DNA from: Desulfofundulus thermosubterraneus DSM 16057
Lineage (GTDB): Bacteria; Bacillota; Desulfotomaculia; Desulfotomaculales; Desulfovirgulaceae
Assembly: GCF_900142025.1 (NCBI RefSeq)
Contig: NZ_FQZM01000018.1
Span: forward strand, 1 to 64,000
Direction: 5' to 3'
Length of the DNA stretch: 64,000 bases
Below are positions 1 through 9,498 of the stretch, in pieces. Positions within the stretch are counted from its first letter, which is position 1; every line of letters begins with the position of its first letter. The notes under the pieces were generated by a model. The model had not been told where the DNA came from. It was given only the letters and a program-made list of their open reading frames with translations, and ran no database searches. The translations under genes were made by a program, and so were the position numbers.

Positions 1-41
1 CTGCGCGACTCTTTAGCACTCAAAAAGATTTCTCCTCCCAT
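1..41 (-). CDS. Transposase, N-terminal fragment (runs off window)
   Basis: Only the first 13 codons are visible, starting at ATG 41-39. They are identical to the start of the truncated transposase at 56550-56750. A purine-rich GGAGGA lies just inside the start rather than upstream, so the ribosome site is unclear. Whether the element is intact cannot be seen from here. Confidence 0.5.
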   Translation of the reverse strand, partial: MGGEIFLSAKESR

Positions 42-94
42 AGTGACATTTTCTCAGTCCGCTTACAGGGTGACAATATCATAGTCCGGTGACA
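1..94 (-). mobile_element. Insertion sequence end (copy 1), cut by window start
   Basis: Bases 1-94 are identical to 56710-56803 and diverge immediately after, which places an IS terminus at about base 94. The segment includes the first codons of a transposase reading leftwards from ATG at 41-39 (MGGEIFLSAKESR...), so the body of the element lies upstream of the window. The outer part carries repeated GTGACA-type motifs, as expected for transposase binding sites. The start of the protein resembles ISNCY-type transposases with an N-terminal Fis-like helix-turn-helix; this family call is recall, not a search. Confidence 0.75.
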
Positions 95-110
95 GCTGCC
101 AAAATTGCTG

Positions 111-139
111 TTGACACCGTATGGCAGCTATGCTAAAAT
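111..139 (+). promoter_or_regulatory. Sigma-A promoter 1 of carD
   Basis: TTGACA at 111-116, a 17-bp spacer, and TAAAAT at 134-139. It sits just outside the IS end, so the insertion stopped short of the carD promoters. Confidence 0.65.
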
Positions 140-148
140 TATAGTTTC

Positions 149-177
149 TTGACAAAAGCCAGGCCCCGTGTTATAAT
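149..177 (+). promoter_or_regulatory. Sigma-A promoter 2 of carD (perfect consensus)
   Basis: TTGACA at 149-154, exactly 17 bp, and TATAAT at 172-177, a full consensus match about 40 nt upstream of the TTG start of carD. Tandem consensus promoters suggest strong, constitutive expression. Confidence 0.8.
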
Positions 178-215
178 TATGGCAGTGCAAAGTTTTAGTT
201 TAAGGGGGTCCGGCG

Positions 216-692
216 TTGTTTAAAGTTGGTGATAAAGTCGTGTACCCCATGCACGGGGCAGGGATCATCGAAGCCATTGAGGAAAAGGAAGTCCTGGGAG
301 AGAAGAAGCAGTATTATATTTTGCGCTTACCCGTGGGTGATATGAAAGTAATGATTCCCATCGCCAACTGCCGGGAGGTTGGCCTGCGGGAGGTTATAGA
401 CCGGGCAAGCGTTCCCAAGGTAATCAATATTCTCAAGGGAAAGAGTACCGCCATGTCCTCCAACTGGAACCGGCGCTACCGGGCTAACCTGGAAAAAATG
501 CGCAGCGGTGATATATATGAGGTAGCCGAAGTGGTGCGCAACCTGGCCAAACGGGAGAAGGAAAAAGGCCTTTCTTCCGGGGAAAGAAAAATGCTTGAAA
601 ATGCGCGTCAAATACTAATCAGTGAGCTGGCTCTGGCTACCGAACTGGAGGAAGAAAAGGCCCAGTCCCTGGTGGACAGCGCTTTCGCCTGA
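216..692 (+). CDS. carD: CarD/CdnL family transcription regulator
   Basis: 158-residue CarD/CdnL-type protein. The family binds the RNA polymerase beta subunit through an N-terminal Tudor-like domain and contacts promoter DNA with a helical C-terminal domain, stabilising open complexes. The N-terminal part (FKVGDKVVYPMHGAGII, residues 2-18) is the hallmark of the RNAP-interaction domain and residues 60-150 are helical and basic. The start is TTG at 216 behind AAGGGGG. Two consensus promoters lie upstream and a strong terminator follows, so it is probably monocistronic. In Firmicutes carD commonly heads this PIN/TRAM-ispD-ispF-gltX block, as here. Confidence 0.92.
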   Translation: MFKVGDKVVYPMHGAGIIEAIEEKEVLGEKKQYYILRLPVGDMKVMIPIANCREVGLREVIDRASVPKVINILKGKSTAMSSNWNRRYRANLEKMRSGDIYEVAEVVRNLAKREKEKGLSSGERKMLENARQILISELALATELEEEKAQSLVDSAFA

Positions 693-693
693 T

Positions 694-726
694 ACACGTC
701 AGTGATTACTGGCGTGTTTTCTTTTT
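694..726 (+). terminator. Rho-independent terminator of carD
   Basis: Stem ACACGTCAGT (694-703) / ACTGGCGTGT (708-717), loop GATT, followed by TTTTCTTTTTT. One G-U pair in a 10-bp stem. Confidence 0.85.
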
Positions 727-752
727 TACAGGTAAGATTCTCCATTTTTTAG

Positions 753-781
753 TTGAAGTGGCTGTCCCATGGGACTATAAT
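753..781 (+). promoter_or_regulatory. Promoter of the PIN/TRAM-ispDF operon
   Basis: TTGAAG at 753-758, 17-bp spacer, TATAAT at 776-781, about 55 nt upstream of the preferred start of the next gene. Confidence 0.65.
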
Positions 782-836
782 ATAAGTGTCAGTAGTGCTA
801 ATAATAAACAGCAAAAGAGAAAGGGAGGTGAAGAGA

Positions 837-1976
837 TTGCTCAGGCGCATTATTTTTTTTCTGCTGATCGCCCTCTTTTCGGCATCCGGCTTTTATGTGG
901 GTTTGCTCATCCTGGACAAGGGTCTTTTTTCCCTTCCGGCTGGTTTACCCCAACTGAAGTTTGGCATCCTGGCCCTGAGTACCCTGGTGGGGCTGGTTCT
1001 GGGATTAGTGCTGACTTCTCCGATTATCCGCGGGGCGCTGCGCTTGACTTCTTTCCTGGAACAGCGCCTTTCCAGGACACCGACCCAGGACTTGGTCATG
1101 GGTTCTGTGGGCTTGATTATTGGACTCATAATTGCTAATTTATTAGGTTCAATTCTTTTCGTTCTGGGACCTTTGGGCAGGTTAATCTGGATCCTGGGTA
1201 CGCTGCTTTTGGGTTATCTGGGCATGAGTGTGGCTGTAAAAAAGCGGGAAGAATTGCTGGGTCTGTTTAGCAATTTTCCCCGCTTCGGCAAGGAAAAGGT
1301 TTCCCGGGCGGAAAACCGCCAGTCCAATTACAAGCTGCTGGACACCAGCGTGATCATAGACGGCCGCATCGCGGATTTGGTTGAGAGCGGCTTCATCGAA
1401 GGCACCCTTCTGGTCCCCGCCTTTGTGCTGGAGGAACTGCGGCATATCGCCGATTCCCCGGACGTGTTGAAGCGCAACCGCGGCCGCCGGGGTCTGGATA
1501 TCTTAAACCAGATGCGCAAGAATTCCCCGGTGAAGGTGCAGATTATCGACAACGTGCGGGGCCTGGATGATGTGGCCGAGGTTGATTCCAAGCTGGTGAA
1601 ACTGGCCCAGAAGTTGGGGGCCAAAATAATGACCAACGATTTTAATCTGAACAAGGTGGCCGAGCTTCACGGCGTGAAGGTGCTCAACATAAATGAACTG
1701 GCCAACGCCATCAAGCCGGTGGTTTTGCCTGGAGAAGAGATGACCGTGCAGGTGGTGCGGGACGGCAAGGAGGCCGGCCAGGGTGTGGGCTACCTGGATG
1801 ACGGCACCATGATCGTGGTGGACGGGGGCAAAAAATATATGGGGCAAACCATCAGCGTGCTGGTGACCAGCGTTTTGCAAACCGCAGCCGGACGGATGAT
1901 CTTTGCCCGCCCCCGGCAGGAACAGCGCCAGGAGGCCGGGAATGTGCGGTATAACGGAGTGAACGCCCTTGGATAA
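837..1976 (+). CDS. PIN/TRAM domain membrane protein (putative RNase)
   Basis: About 380 residues. Four hydrophobic helices form the N-terminal membrane part (roughly residues 1-120). A PIN nuclease domain follows, with acidic residues in [15 protein letters not shown], the conserved E of FVLEELR and the D pair of TNDFNLN, and a C-terminal TRAM domain ends the protein. The family is predicted to be membrane-anchored RNA endonucleases (B. subtilis YacL type). The preferred start is TTG at 837, seven bases after AAGGGAGG; in-frame GTG codons at 828 and 786 are possible but badly spaced. It overlaps ispDF by 8 nt, so the two are co-transcribed. Confidence 0.88.
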   Translation: MLRRIIFFLLIALFSASGFYVGLLILDKGLFSLPAGLPQLKFGILALSTLVGLVLGLVLTSPIIRGALRLTSFLEQRLSRTPTQDLVMGSVGLIIGLIIANLLGSILFVLGPLGRLIWILGTLLLGYLGMSVAVKKREELLGLFSNFPRFGKEKVSRAENRQSNYKLLDTSVIIDGRIADLVESGFIEGTLLVPAFVLEELRHIADSPDVLKRNRGRRGLDILNQMRKNSPVKVQIIDNVRGLDDVAEVDSKLVKLAQKLGAKIMTNDFNLNKVAELHGVKVLNINELANAIKPVVLPGEEMTVQVVRDGKEAGQGVGYLDDGTMIVVDGGKKYMGQTISVLVTSVLQTAAGRMIFARPRQEQRQEAGNVRYNGVNALG

Positions 1977-3156
1977 TGTTTTTGCCGTTGTGGTGGCTGC
2001 CGGACGTTCCGAACGGATGGGCGGGGGGGTAAACAAACAGTTCCTGCCCCTTTCCGGTTTGCCGGTACTGGCCCGGAGCCTGGGGGTTTTTGAAGAGGCC
2101 GTACCGGTCAAGGGCTATGTCCTGGTAATGGCCAAAGGGGAGGTAGACCGCGTGACCCGGCTGGCCCGCCGGGAATGGGGCTGCCGCAAGCTGCTGGCGG
2201 TGGTGCCCGGCGGCGAGCGGCGGCAGGATTCTGTACGCAAGGGGCTGGAGGCCCTGCCGGCGGAAGCGGAAATAGTGCTCGTCCACGACGGCGCCCGGCC
2301 GCTGGTGGGGGTGGAAGAGCTGGTGGCGGTGGCCTCCGAGGCCGCCCGCTGGGGGGCGGCCACCCTGGCCGTGCCTGTTAAAGATACGGTAAAAGAAGCC
2401 GGTACCGATGGCTTTGTGGTGCGCACCCTCCCCCGGGAGTCCCTGTGGCTGACCCAAACCCCCCAGGGCTTCAGGTGTTCCCTGCTCCGGGAAGCCCACC
2501 AGAGGGCGGAGGCGGAAAAAATTTCGGCCACCGACGACGCTTCCCTGGTGGAGGCCCTGGGCCACCGGGTGAAGCTGGTGCCCGGTTCCTACCGGAACAT
2601 CAAGATCACCACCCCCGAGGACTTAGCCGTGGCAGAGGCGCTGCTCGGAATTGAAGGGGGGATTTCCATGCCTTTTGCACCGTTGCGGGTGGGTTTGGGT
2701 TATGATGTGCACCGGCTGGTTGCCGGTCGCCCCCTGATCCTGGGGGGGGTAAACGTGCCCTTTGACCAGGGGCTGGAGGGCCACTCCGATGCCGACGTGC
2801 TGGTCCATGCCGTTATGGATGCCCTGCTGGGTGCAGCCGGGCAGGGGGACATCGGGCGCCATTTCCCCGACCGCGATCCCCAGTATGCCGGCATTTCCAG
2901 CCTTCTGCTGTTGGAACGGGTGGGCCGCCTGCTGGCCGAGAAGGGTTTTGCCGTGAACAACATTGATGCCGTGGTGGTGGCCCAGGCACCCCAGCTGGCC
3001 GCATACATTCCCAGCATGGAATTTAACATTGCCCGCTCGCTCAATATTGATGCCGGCCGCATTAACGTCAAGGCTACAACCACCGAGGGGCTGGGATTTA
3101 CCGGTACCGGTGAGGGGATAGCGGCTTACGCCGTGGCCGCCGTTGTCTCTTCTTGA
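1969..3156 (+). CDS. ispDF: Bifunctional IspD/IspF (MEP isoprenoid pathway)
   Basis: 395 residues. The IspD half (1-230) makes CDP-methylerythritol from MEP and CTP, with [24 protein letters not shown] and LTQTPQGF. The IspF half (from about 234) cyclises CDP-ME-2-phosphate, with metal ligands in GYDVHRL and GHSDADVL and the C-terminal [15 protein letters not shown]. The fusion skips IspE, which acts between the two steps. The TTG start at 1969 overlaps the preceding gene. At the domain junction an ATG at 2668 follows a GAAGGGGGG stretch, so free IspF could also be made by internal initiation. No frameshift separates the halves. Confidence 0.93.
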   Translation: MDNVFAVVVAAGRSERMGGGVNKQFLPLSGLPVLARSLGVFEEAVPVKGYVLVMAKGEVDRVTRLARREWGCRKLLAVVPGGERRQDSVRKGLEALPAEAEIVLVHDGARPLVGVEELVAVASEAARWGAATLAVPVKDTVKEAGTDGFVVRTLPRESLWLTQTPQGFRCSLLREAHQRAEAEKISATDDASLVEALGHRVKLVPGSYRNIKITTPEDLAVAEALLGIEGGISMPFAPLRVGLGYDVHRLVAGRPLILGGVNVPFDQGLEGHSDADVLVHAVMDALLGAAGQGDIGRHFPDRDPQYAGISSLLLLERVGRLLAEKGFAVNNIDAVVVAQAPQLAAYIPSMEFNIARSLNIDAGRINVKATTTEGLGFTGTGEGIAAYAVAAVVSS

Positions 3157-3268
3157 GGTCGTACGGAAGAATCCATTCCCCACGGGAACCCTGGATTAAC
3201 CGCGCAGGGACGGAATTCTTCCGGGGGCAACCGGCATGGCTTTTATACCCGGCGAAGGGGTGGATTCT

Positions 3269-3940
3269 ATGTTGAATACTAAAGACCTCGTGATAACCCT
3301 GTTAAAGGAGCGGAAGTATGATGAAATCGCCGAAATGGTGGCCGGGGACAGGACCAAGATCAGGTACTTGAGAAGGCTCCTGTACGAGCCCGGTACGCTC
3401 CTCTGCTGGCGGGCCATCGAGGCCATGGGTGTGGTGGCCGGGCGCCTGGCCGAAGAAGACCCCCAGGCGGTGAGGTTGATTTTGCGCAACCTGCTCTGGG
3501 CCATTAACGAGGAGTCCGGGGGCATTGGCTGGGCCTCCGTGGAAGCCATGGGGGAAATTGTTGCCCGCCGGCCGGATCTATATGGGGATTATGCTTCCAT
3601 CATCCTCTTTCACGTGGAGGAGGAGATGCTGCGCCGCGGAGTAATGTGGGCGGCAGGACAAATTGCCCGGGTCAGCCCGGACCTGGTGAGGAGATACATA
3701 CCCATGCTGGTCCCCTACGTGGACGATCCCGATCCGGTGGTGAGGGGATATACGCTACGTTTTCTCGGTATGATGGGCGAGAAACTGGATAGCGGTCAAT
3801 ACGGGTATTTGTTGCAGGATACCAGTACCGTACCCGTTTACGGAAGCGGGGAGATACGTCAACTGACTGTTGCCGAATTGGCCGCCGGGGTAATTGAAAA
3901 AATTGCCGAACCAGGCTGTTTATGCGCCGGCGTAAAATAG
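3269..3940 (+). CDS. HEAT-repeat protein, DVU0298 family
   Basis: About 223 residues, all helical, with repeated units of HEAT type (for example LLCWRAIEAMGVVAG, IGWASVEAMGEIVA, RRGVMWAAGQIA and VVRGYTLRFLGMMG, residues 45-190). It resembles the DVU0298-type proteins of sulfate reducers and related anaerobes, whose role is unknown. No catalytic motif is visible; HEAT arrays usually serve as protein-protein scaffolds. The preferred start is ATG 3269 after GAAGGGGTGG; an in-frame ATG at 3236 is possible. It converges on coaE with only 10 nt between the stops and no obvious terminator. Confidence 0.7.
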   Translation: MLNTKDLVITLLKERKYDEIAEMVAGDRTKIRYLRRLLYEPGTLLCWRAIEAMGVVAGRLAEEDPQAVRLILRNLLWAINEESGGIGWASVEAMGEIVARRPDLYGDYASIILFHVEEEMLRRGVMWAAGQIARVSPDLVRRYIPMLVPYVDDPDPVVRGYTLRFLGMMGEKLDSGQYGYLLQDTSTVPVYGSGEIRQLTVAELAAGVIEKIAEPGCLCAGVK

Positions 3941-3950
3941 GCAGGTGTAA

Positions 3951-4562
3951 TTATTGACCCTCGACGGACGCGCAACTTACCAGTTGCTGATAAACTTCTT
4001 CCACCTGCCTTCTGGTTTCTTCCAGGTTGCCGTCGTTGTAAATCACGAAATCGGCCCACTTCATTTTTTCGCTCAGGGGAGCCTGGGCGTTAATTCTTTT
4101 GAGGGCCTCATCCCGGTCAAGACCCCGGGCCAGAAGCCTTTGAAGCTGCACCTCGGGGGAAGCGTAGACCACAATGATCTTCTCTACCAGGTGCCCGGCC
4201 CCCGCTTCAATCAACAGGGGAATTTCTTTAATAATCACCGCCCCGGGATCCCTGGCTAAAATTTCTGCCGTAATTTTTTGGTCCTCTTTAAAAACTGCCG
4301 GGTGAACGATCCGGTTCAACCGCGCCAGCTTTTCCGGTTCGTTGAAAACCAGGCGGCCCAGCTTTTTACGGTTGATGGTTTGATCGGGGTTTAAAATTTC
4401 CACCCCGAAAAACTTGACGATTTCCTCCCAGGCCTTCAACCCCGGGCGCATTACCTCGTGGGCCAGGATGTCAAAATCGATGACGTGGGCCCCCAGTTCT
4501 TGAAACAACCTGGCTACCGTGCTTTTGCCCGTGGCAATGCCGCCGGTAAGACCTGCGATCAT
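3951..4562 (-). CDS. coaE: Dephospho-CoA kinase
   Basis: 203 residues. It phosphorylates the ribose 3'-OH of dephospho-CoA, the last step of coenzyme A synthesis, in the cytoplasm. The P-loop GLTGGIATGKST is at residues 4-15, the family motif HVIDFDILAHEV follows at about 26-37, and the lid region LLARGLDRDEALKRINAQ is near residue 150. Length is normal. It is transcribed against its neighbours, away from gltX, and is probably a single-gene unit. The start is ATG at 4562. Confidence 0.92.
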   Translation of the reverse strand: MIAGLTGGIATGKSTVARLFQELGAHVIDFDILAHEVMRPGLKAWEEIVKFFGVEILNPDQTINRKKLGRLVFNEPEKLARLNRIVHPAVFKEDQKITAEILARDPGAVIIKEIPLLIEAGAGHLVEKIIVVYASPEVQLQRLLARGLDRDEALKRINAQAPLSEKMKWADFVIYNDGNLEETRRQVEEVYQQLVSCASVEGQ

Positions 4563-4723
4563 TTCCCATTACCGTCCTTTTTCCCTGTCACGGCCATGAA
4601 GGCGGCCGTGCCGGGCATGAATCTCGCTTCCGGGTGTTCGAGCACCGGGGAAAAGCGCTTTTTCTACGTCATTATTCTAACCCCGCGCGAACGGTCCGGC
4701 AAGGCCCTGACTCCATTCAAAAG

Positions 4724-4752
4724 TTGCCTCTCTACCGGGCCGGTGATATAAT
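4724..4752 (+). promoter_or_regulatory. Promoter of gltX-cysE
   Basis: TTGCCT at 4724-4729, 17-bp spacer, TATAAT at 4747-4752, 59 nt upstream of gltX. The rest of 4563-4723 holds nothing recognisable beyond a small hairpin (GGTGTTCGAGCACC near 4635). No T-box motifs are visible. Confidence 0.6.
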
Positions 4753-4811
4753 ATGGGTCGAATAATGTGCTTTAAAGCCTTGTAATTTTAAATTGCAGAG
4801 GAGGACCTTTT

Positions 4812-6260
4812 TTGTCCGGCGTCAGAGTAAGATTTGCCCCCAGCCCCACCGGCCCGTTGCACATCGGGGGGGCTCGTTCGGCTTTGTTTAACTGGCTGTT
4901 TGCCCGCAACCAGGGCGGCACTTTTATTATGCGCATCGAAGATACGGATCTGGAGCGCTCTTCCCGGGAATCCGAGAAAAACATCCTGGAAGCATTGCGC
5001 TGGCTGGGCCTCGATTGGGACGAGGGGATCGAAGTGGGCGGTCCCCACGGCCCTTACCGGCAGACGGAGAGGCTTACCATTTACCAGCGTTATGCCCGGC
5101 AGCTTTTAGAAACCGGGTGGGCCTACCACTGTTACTGCACCGAAGAGGAACTGGCTGCCGAGCGGGAAGCCCTTTTGGCCCGGGGCGAGATGCCCCGCTA
5201 TACCGGCCGATGTCGTCACCTATGTGAGGAGGACCGGCGCCGTTTGGAAGCCGAGGGGCGCCGGCCGGTATTGCGCTTTGCGGTCCCCTCCGGGGAAAAC
5301 ATTATCGTGCAGGACTTGGTCCGCGGGGAAGTATCCTTTGATGCTGACGGCATCGGCGACTTTATTATCGTTAAGTCTGACGGCATCCCCACCTACAACT
5401 TTGCCGTGGTGGTGGATGACCATACCATGGGCATTACCCACGTCATCCGGGCGGAGGAGCACCTGTCCAATACGCCGCGGCAGATTCTCCTTTACCGGGC
5501 CTTCGGATGGCCGGTGCCGCAATTTGCCCACGTTTCGCTGATTCTGGGCCAGGATCGCACCAAGATGAGCAAGCGGCACGGAGCCACCTCCATCGAGCAG
5601 TACCGGGAGATGGGCTACCTTCCCGAGGCCCTGGTCAACTTCCTGGCCCTTTTAGGCTGGTCTCCCGGCGGGGAAGAGGAAATCTTTACTTTGGAAGAGT
5701 TAAAACGGCAGTTTTCCCTCGAGCGGGTGGCCAAAAATCCGGCAGTTTTTGACCTGGACAAGCTTAACTGGTTGAACGGCCACTACATTCGTCAAAGCCC
5801 CCTGGAGCGGGTTACCGATCTGGCCATACCCTTTTTGCAAAAGGCCGGATATATTTCCGGAGAAGTAACCCCGGAGCAGTATCAATGGTTGAAACAACTG
5901 GTGGCGGCCGTACGGGATTACCTGACCAACCTGTCCGAGATTAACCAGCACGTGGATATTTTCTTTGCGCCGGAAGTAGAGCCGGAAGATGAGGAGGCCC
6001 GCTCGGTGCTGGCCGGGGAGCAGGTTCCCCGCGTGCTGGCTGCTCTGGCGGAGAAAATCAAGGCTACAGATGGATTGAATGAAGAAACTGCCCGGAGCAT
6101 GTTGAAAAAGCTGCCCAAGGAACTGGGTTTGGGCGCCCGGAAAGTTTACCTGCCCATCCGGGTGGCCCTTACCGGCCGGATTCACGGTCCGGAACTTTAC
6201 CAGGTCATCGCCCTTTTGGGCAAGGAAAAGGTGCTGTCCCGCCTGGCCCGGGCAGGTTAA
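4812..6260 (+). CDS. gltX: Glutamyl-tRNA synthetase
   Basis: 482 residues, class I synthetase charging tRNA-Glu. The HIGH motif appears as HIGG at residues 17-20 inside [14 protein letters not shown], the Glu/Gln-type signature, and KMSKR is at about 251-255. Cysteines near residues 111-138 (CYC...GRCRHLC) could hold a zinc, as in some GluRS. The anticodon-binding helical domain occupies the last third. The TTG start at 4812 follows AGAGGAGG. Whether it also mischarges tRNA-Gln, as many Firmicute GluRS do with a GatCAB pathway, cannot be told from sequence alone. The gene leads the gltX-cysE-cysS cluster. Confidence 0.95.
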   Translation: MSGVRVRFAPSPTGPLHIGGARSALFNWLFARNQGGTFIMRIEDTDLERSSRESEKNILEALRWLGLDWDEGIEVGGPHGPYRQTERLTIYQRYARQLLETGWAYHCYCTEEELAAEREALLARGEMPRYTGRCRHLCEEDRRRLEAEGRRPVLRFAVPSGENIIVQDLVRGEVSFDADGIGDFIIVKSDGIPTYNFAVVVDDHTMGITHVIRAEEHLSNTPRQILLYRAFGWPVPQFAHVSLILGQDRTKMSKRHGATSIEQYREMGYLPEALVNFLALLGWSPGGEEEIFTLEELKRQFSLERVAKNPAVFDLDKLNWLNGHYIRQSPLERVTDLAIPFLQKAGYISGEVTPEQYQWLKQLVAAVRDYLTNLSEINQHVDIFFAPEVEPEDEEARSVLAGEQVPRVLAALAEKIKATDGLNEETARSMLKKLPKELGLGARKVYLPIRVALTGRIHGPELYQVIALLGKEKVLSRLARAG

Positions 6261-6299
6261 TTATATCCATGCTCCGGTTTGCCACTTGGAGGGTGGGTT

Positions 6300-7034
6300 A
6301 TGTTCAAGCAGCTCAAGCGCGACATACAGGCGGTATTTGAACGGGATCCGGCGGCTAAAAGTCTTCTGGAAGTGCTGCTCTGCTATCCCGGCCTGCATGC
6401 CATTATCATGCACCGGATAGCCCATTTCTTTTACCGGAAGCGGCTCTTCACCATCGCCCGGTTGATTTCCCATATCTCCCGTTTTCTCACCCAGATTGAA
6501 ATCCACCCCGGGGCCAAGATCGGCCAGGGGCTGTTCATTGACCACGGAGCCGGGGTGGTCATCGGGGAAACGGCGGAAATTGGCGACAACGTAACCATCT
6601 ACCAGGGAGTAACCCTGGGGGGAACGGGGAAGGAAAAGGGCAAGCGTCACCCCACCATAGGCAACAATGTGGTCATCAGCGCCGGTGCCAAAATTCTCGG
6701 CTCCTTTACCGTCGGGGACAACTCCAAGATCGGCGCCGGGTCGGTGGTGCTCAAGCCTGTACCTCCAAACAGCACCGTGGTGGGGGTGCCCGGCAAGGTA
6801 GTCATCCAGGACGGCAAGCGGGTGGGTTCGGCCAGCGCGCCGGATATTGACCTGCGTCACGACTTGCTGCCCGACCCGGTGGCGGAAGTAATTAACTGCC
6901 TGATGCATAACATTGAGCGCCTGGAAAAACGGGTCCTGGAACTGGAGAAAAAGCTGGCGGACAGCAAGCCGGCCGAACCCTTAAAGTCCTGTGACGCCTT
7001 GGTGCAGGGCGCATTTTCCCGGCCAAACGAGTGA
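6300..7034 (+). CDS. cysE: Serine O-acetyltransferase
   Basis: About 245 residues. It transfers acetyl from acetyl-CoA to serine, giving O-acetylserine for cysteine synthesis. An N-terminal helical domain (1-60) precedes a left-handed beta-helix of hexapeptide repeats (about 65-170), with the catalytic-type [30 protein letters not shown] segment represented by [10 protein letters not shown] and GVTLGGTGK. The C-terminus extends about 45 residues beyond the usual end ([16 protein letters not shown]), which is predicted coiled coil. The start is ATG 6300 after TTGGAGGG. gltX-cysE-cysS is the classic Firmicute order, coupling cysteine synthesis to its tRNA charging. Confidence 0.93.
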   Translation: MFKQLKRDIQAVFERDPAAKSLLEVLLCYPGLHAIIMHRIAHFFYRKRLFTIARLISHISRFLTQIEIHPGAKIGQGLFIDHGAGVVIGETAEIGDNVTIYQGVTLGGTGKEKGKRHPTIGNNVVISAGAKILGSFTVGDNSKIGAGSVVLKPVPPNSTVVGVPGKVVIQDGKRVGSASAPDIDLRHDLLPDPVAEVINCLMHNIERLEKRVLELEKKLADSKPAEPLKSCDALVQGAFSRPNE

Positions 7035-7041
7035 GGGGGCG

Positions 7042-7088
7042 GTACGCCGGTCCTGAAACGAAGCGCTGTGAGCCCGGGACCGGCGTAC
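7042..7088. repeat. Perfect 12-bp inverted repeat after cysE
   Basis: GTACGCCGGTCC (7042-7053) pairs perfectly with GGACCGGCGTAC (7077-7088) across a 23-nt loop. There is no T-run, so it is not a typical terminator. It may protect the 3' end of the cysE message or be a repeat remnant; it lies 12 bp from the MITE-like element. Confidence 0.6.
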
Positions 7089-7100
7089 AGGCTGCTACAT

Positions 7101-7584
7101 AGGTACTGTCGCAAAACCAGAAACGAAACGGGCGGCGGTCGTCCCTTAAGGAGCGACCCAGCACTCACTGAAACACCTCTTTCTTTTAGAATAGCCGTTG
7201 AACATGTGTGTATCACGTTACTCCGAAGGAGTGCTAAACCTGTGAGTGCTGGGCTAGAGGGCCGGATACGAAATACGGCGCTGCCGAGGTTAGCGAACCG
7301 GCAGCGCGAATCGCGCTGGTAACAGTATCGATAGAATGATTGAGCTACTTATGCTGTAACTATCCATGAGGAGAAGAGACTTCCGGCGCATATGCAGCGC
7401 TGCCAGGTTCGCTCCGAGGCAAGTATGGCAGCGGCATCGGTGGGCTTCAATAGAGCAAACTATTTCAGTTGCCGCTGCGGAGCAACACATGTATTTTTCG
7501 GGGAACTTCTTTTGCGTTCGGCCCGTAGCACGGAGCGACGGGGGACGACCGCCGCCCTGGGTAGTTAGTAATGCGACAGTATCT
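7101..7584. mobile_element. MITE-like non-autonomous element between cysE and cysS
   Basis: The termini are inverted repeats: AGGTACTGTCGC at 7101-7112 and GCGACAGTATCT at 7573-7584 (11 of 12 paired). A second, perfect 16-bp inverted pair lies inside, GGGCGGCGGTCGTCCC at 7130-7145 and its complement at 7542-7557. CAT flanks both ends (7098-7100, 7585-7587), a possible 3-bp target duplication. The interior has more stems, such as CCCAGCACTCAC (7157-7168) / 7242-7253 and GCTGCCG...CGGCAGC (7281-7305), and no convincing ORF. Related ends occur at 18561, 46736 and 51627. It fills almost all of the 581-bp gap before cysS. Confidence 0.7.
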
Positions 7585-7615
7585 CATAACGTGGATTTAG
7601 AGGAGCGATTGTCCC

Positions 7616-9067
7616 ATGGAAATATACAATACTTTAACCAGGCGTAAGGAAAAGTTTATTCCCCGGCATCCGGGGCGGGTGGATATGTATGTCTGCGGGC
7701 CGACCACCTACAACTTCATCCACCTGGGTAACGCCCGCCCCCTGGTCTTTTTTGACACCGTGCGGCGGTATTTCCAGTACCGGGGCTACCGGGTGAAGTA
7801 TGTTCAGAATTTTACAGACATCGACGACAAGATCATCAACCGGGCCCGGGAAGAAGGTGTCGATGCTCTGGCCCTGGCCCGCAAATATATTGACGAATAC
7901 TACCGGGACGCAGGGGCTTTGAATGTGCGGCCGGCTGATGTACATCCGAAGGTTTCCGAACACCTCCCGGAAATTATCGATCTCATCAGTACCCTTATCG
8001 AAAAGAAGGCTGCCTATGTGGTGGATGGGGATGTTTACTTTGATATCGGCGCCTTTCCCGAATACGGCAAGCTGTCCGGGCGTACCCTGGAGGAAATGCA
8101 GGCGGGAGCCCGGGTGGAGGTGGATCCCCGCAAAAAACACCCCATGGATTTCGCCCTATGGAAGGCGGCCAAACCCGGCGAACCGGCCTGGGACAGCCCC
8201 TGGGGTAAAGGGCGTCCCGGCTGGCACATCGAGTGCTCGGCCATGGCCTTAAAATACCTGGGGAATAACTTCGACATTCACGGTGGAGGCTTTGACCTGG
8301 TTTTCCCCCACCATGAAAATGAAATTGCCCAGGCCGAGGCGGCCACGGGCCGGCCATTTGTACGCTACTGGATGCATAACGGTTTCATTACCGTCAACCA
8401 GGAAAAAATGTCCAAATCCCTGGGCAACTTCTTTCTGGTAAGGGAAATTCTGGATAAGTTCCCCCCGGAGGTAGTGCGCTTTTTCCTCCTGTCCACCCAT
8501 TACCGCAGCCCGCTTGACTTCGACGACGAAAAGATGGCTGCTGCCGGGCGGGGACTGGAACGTTTTAAAAACAGCATTCGCCTGTTAACCGAGGCCCTGG
8601 ACCAGCCGTCCCGGGAGCAAATGAATCCCGGAGATGAGGAATTCATGGCCGCTTTGGAAAAAAACCACCAGGATTTTGTGGCCGCCATGGATGACGATTT
8701 TAATACCGCCCTGGCGGTGGGCATTTGCTTTGAACTGGCCCGGGAAGTCAATGCTTACCTGCATAACGCCGCCGGCTCTCCCTGCCGTGCAGCACTGGAA
8801 AAGGCTATGGACCTTTTCCGCTCTTTTAACGAAGTGCTGGGCCTTTTCCGGGTTGATGAAAGGACCGGGCGCATACTCATCGAGGGACGGCCTACAAAAG
8901 GCGGTGGCCTTGAGGAAGCCCTGATCGATTTGTTGCTGGAAGTGCGGCAGCAGGCCAGGGCGAAAAAGGACTGGGCCACTGCCGACCGTATCCGGGATCG
9001 CCTGAAGGAACTGGGCATTATTCTGGAAGACACGCCCGGCGGTGTGCGCTGGAAAAGACAGGGATAA
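7616..9067 (+). CDS. cysS: Cysteinyl-tRNA synthetase
   Basis: 483 residues, class I synthetase for tRNA-Cys. HIGH appears as HLGN at residues 36-39, with the zinc ligand C27 in YVCGPTTYN; further zinc ligands are in WHIECSAMA and [15 protein letters not shown] is at 264-268. The DALR and C-terminal anticodon domains follow and the length is normal. ATG at 7616 follows GAGGAG. The MITE-like element ends about 30 nt upstream, so cysS transcription may depend on read-through or on a promoter within the element. No T-box antiterminator motif (TGGNACCGCG) is present. Confidence 0.95.
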   Translation: MEIYNTLTRRKEKFIPRHPGRVDMYVCGPTTYNFIHLGNARPLVFFDTVRRYFQYRGYRVKYVQNFTDIDDKIINRAREEGVDALALARKYIDEYYRDAGALNVRPADVHPKVSEHLPEIIDLISTLIEKKAAYVVDGDVYFDIGAFPEYGKLSGRTLEEMQAGARVEVDPRKKHPMDFALWKAAKPGEPAWDSPWGKGRPGWHIECSAMALKYLGNNFDIHGGGFDLVFPHHENEIAQAEAATGRPFVRYWMHNGFITVNQEKMSKSLGNFFLVREILDKFPPEVVRFFLLSTHYRSPLDFDDEKMAAAGRGLERFKNSIRLLTEALDQPSREQMNPGDEEFMAALEKNHQDFVAAMDDDFNTALAVGICFELAREVNAYLHNAAGSPCRAALEKAMDLFRSFNEVLGLFRVDERTGRILIEGRPTKGGGLEEALIDLLLEVRQQARAKKDWATADRIRDRLKELGIILEDTPGGVRWKRQG

Positions 9068-9081
9068 GGGGACCGTTTGCC

Positions 9082-9498
9082 TTGACCATGTCCATTATAC
9101 CAGGGGAGATCATCCCCAACCCGGAACAATTGCCGGCCCTGGTGCTGGCCTATATTGGAGACGCCGTGTATGAACTGGCCATCCGTCAATATCTGGTGGC
9201 CCGGGGGATCGTTTGCGTGAATCAACTGCATCAGGAAACCATAAAATATGTACGGGCCGATACACAGGCCCGGGTGATGCATGCCCTAAAAGATGAACTT
9301 ACCGAAGTGGAGGCTGCCGTTGCCCGGCGGGGTCGCAATGCCCGGAGCGGCCACCCACCCCGGGGCTCCGATGTGATCAGCTACCGCTACAGTACGGCGC
9401 TGGAAAGTCTTGTCGGTTATCTGTACCTATCGGGGCAAAGCGAGCGCTTGGGAGAAATTCTTGCCCTGGCCCGTCAGGTGGTGGAAAAGGATGGCTGA
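9082..9498 (+). CDS. mrnC: Mini-ribonuclease III
   Basis: About 138 residues. It is a dimeric RNase III catalytic domain without a dsRNA-binding domain; the family matures 23S rRNA in Firmicutes. The catalytic core is LAYIGDAVYELAIRQYLV near residues 24-40, where the D of GDAVYE is the metal ligand, and GRNARSGHPPRG is the conserved mid-protein motif. A TTG start at 9082 has the better-spaced AAGGGGA; ATG 9088 is the alternative. It overlaps rlmB by 8 nt, so cysS-mrnC-rlmB-yacP form one transcription unit. Confidence 0.92.
   Translation: MTMSIIPGEIIPNPEQLPALVLAYIGDAVYELAIRQYLVARGIVCVNQLHQETIKYVRADTQARVMHALKDELTEVEAAVARRGRNARSGHPPRGSDVISYRYSTALESLVGYLYLSGQSERLGEILALARQVVEKDG

Noticed and set aside
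1503-2565. Long antisense ORFs over the PIN/TRAM and ispDF genes
   Set aside because: High-GC shadow frames rich in His, Gly and Pro; the sense genes have clear motifs.
7035-7615. T-box riboswitch for cysteine ahead of cysS
   Set aside because: Expected for cysES in Firmicutes, but no AGTA/specifier loop or TGGNACCGCG antiterminator motif is present; the region is an inverted-repeat element.
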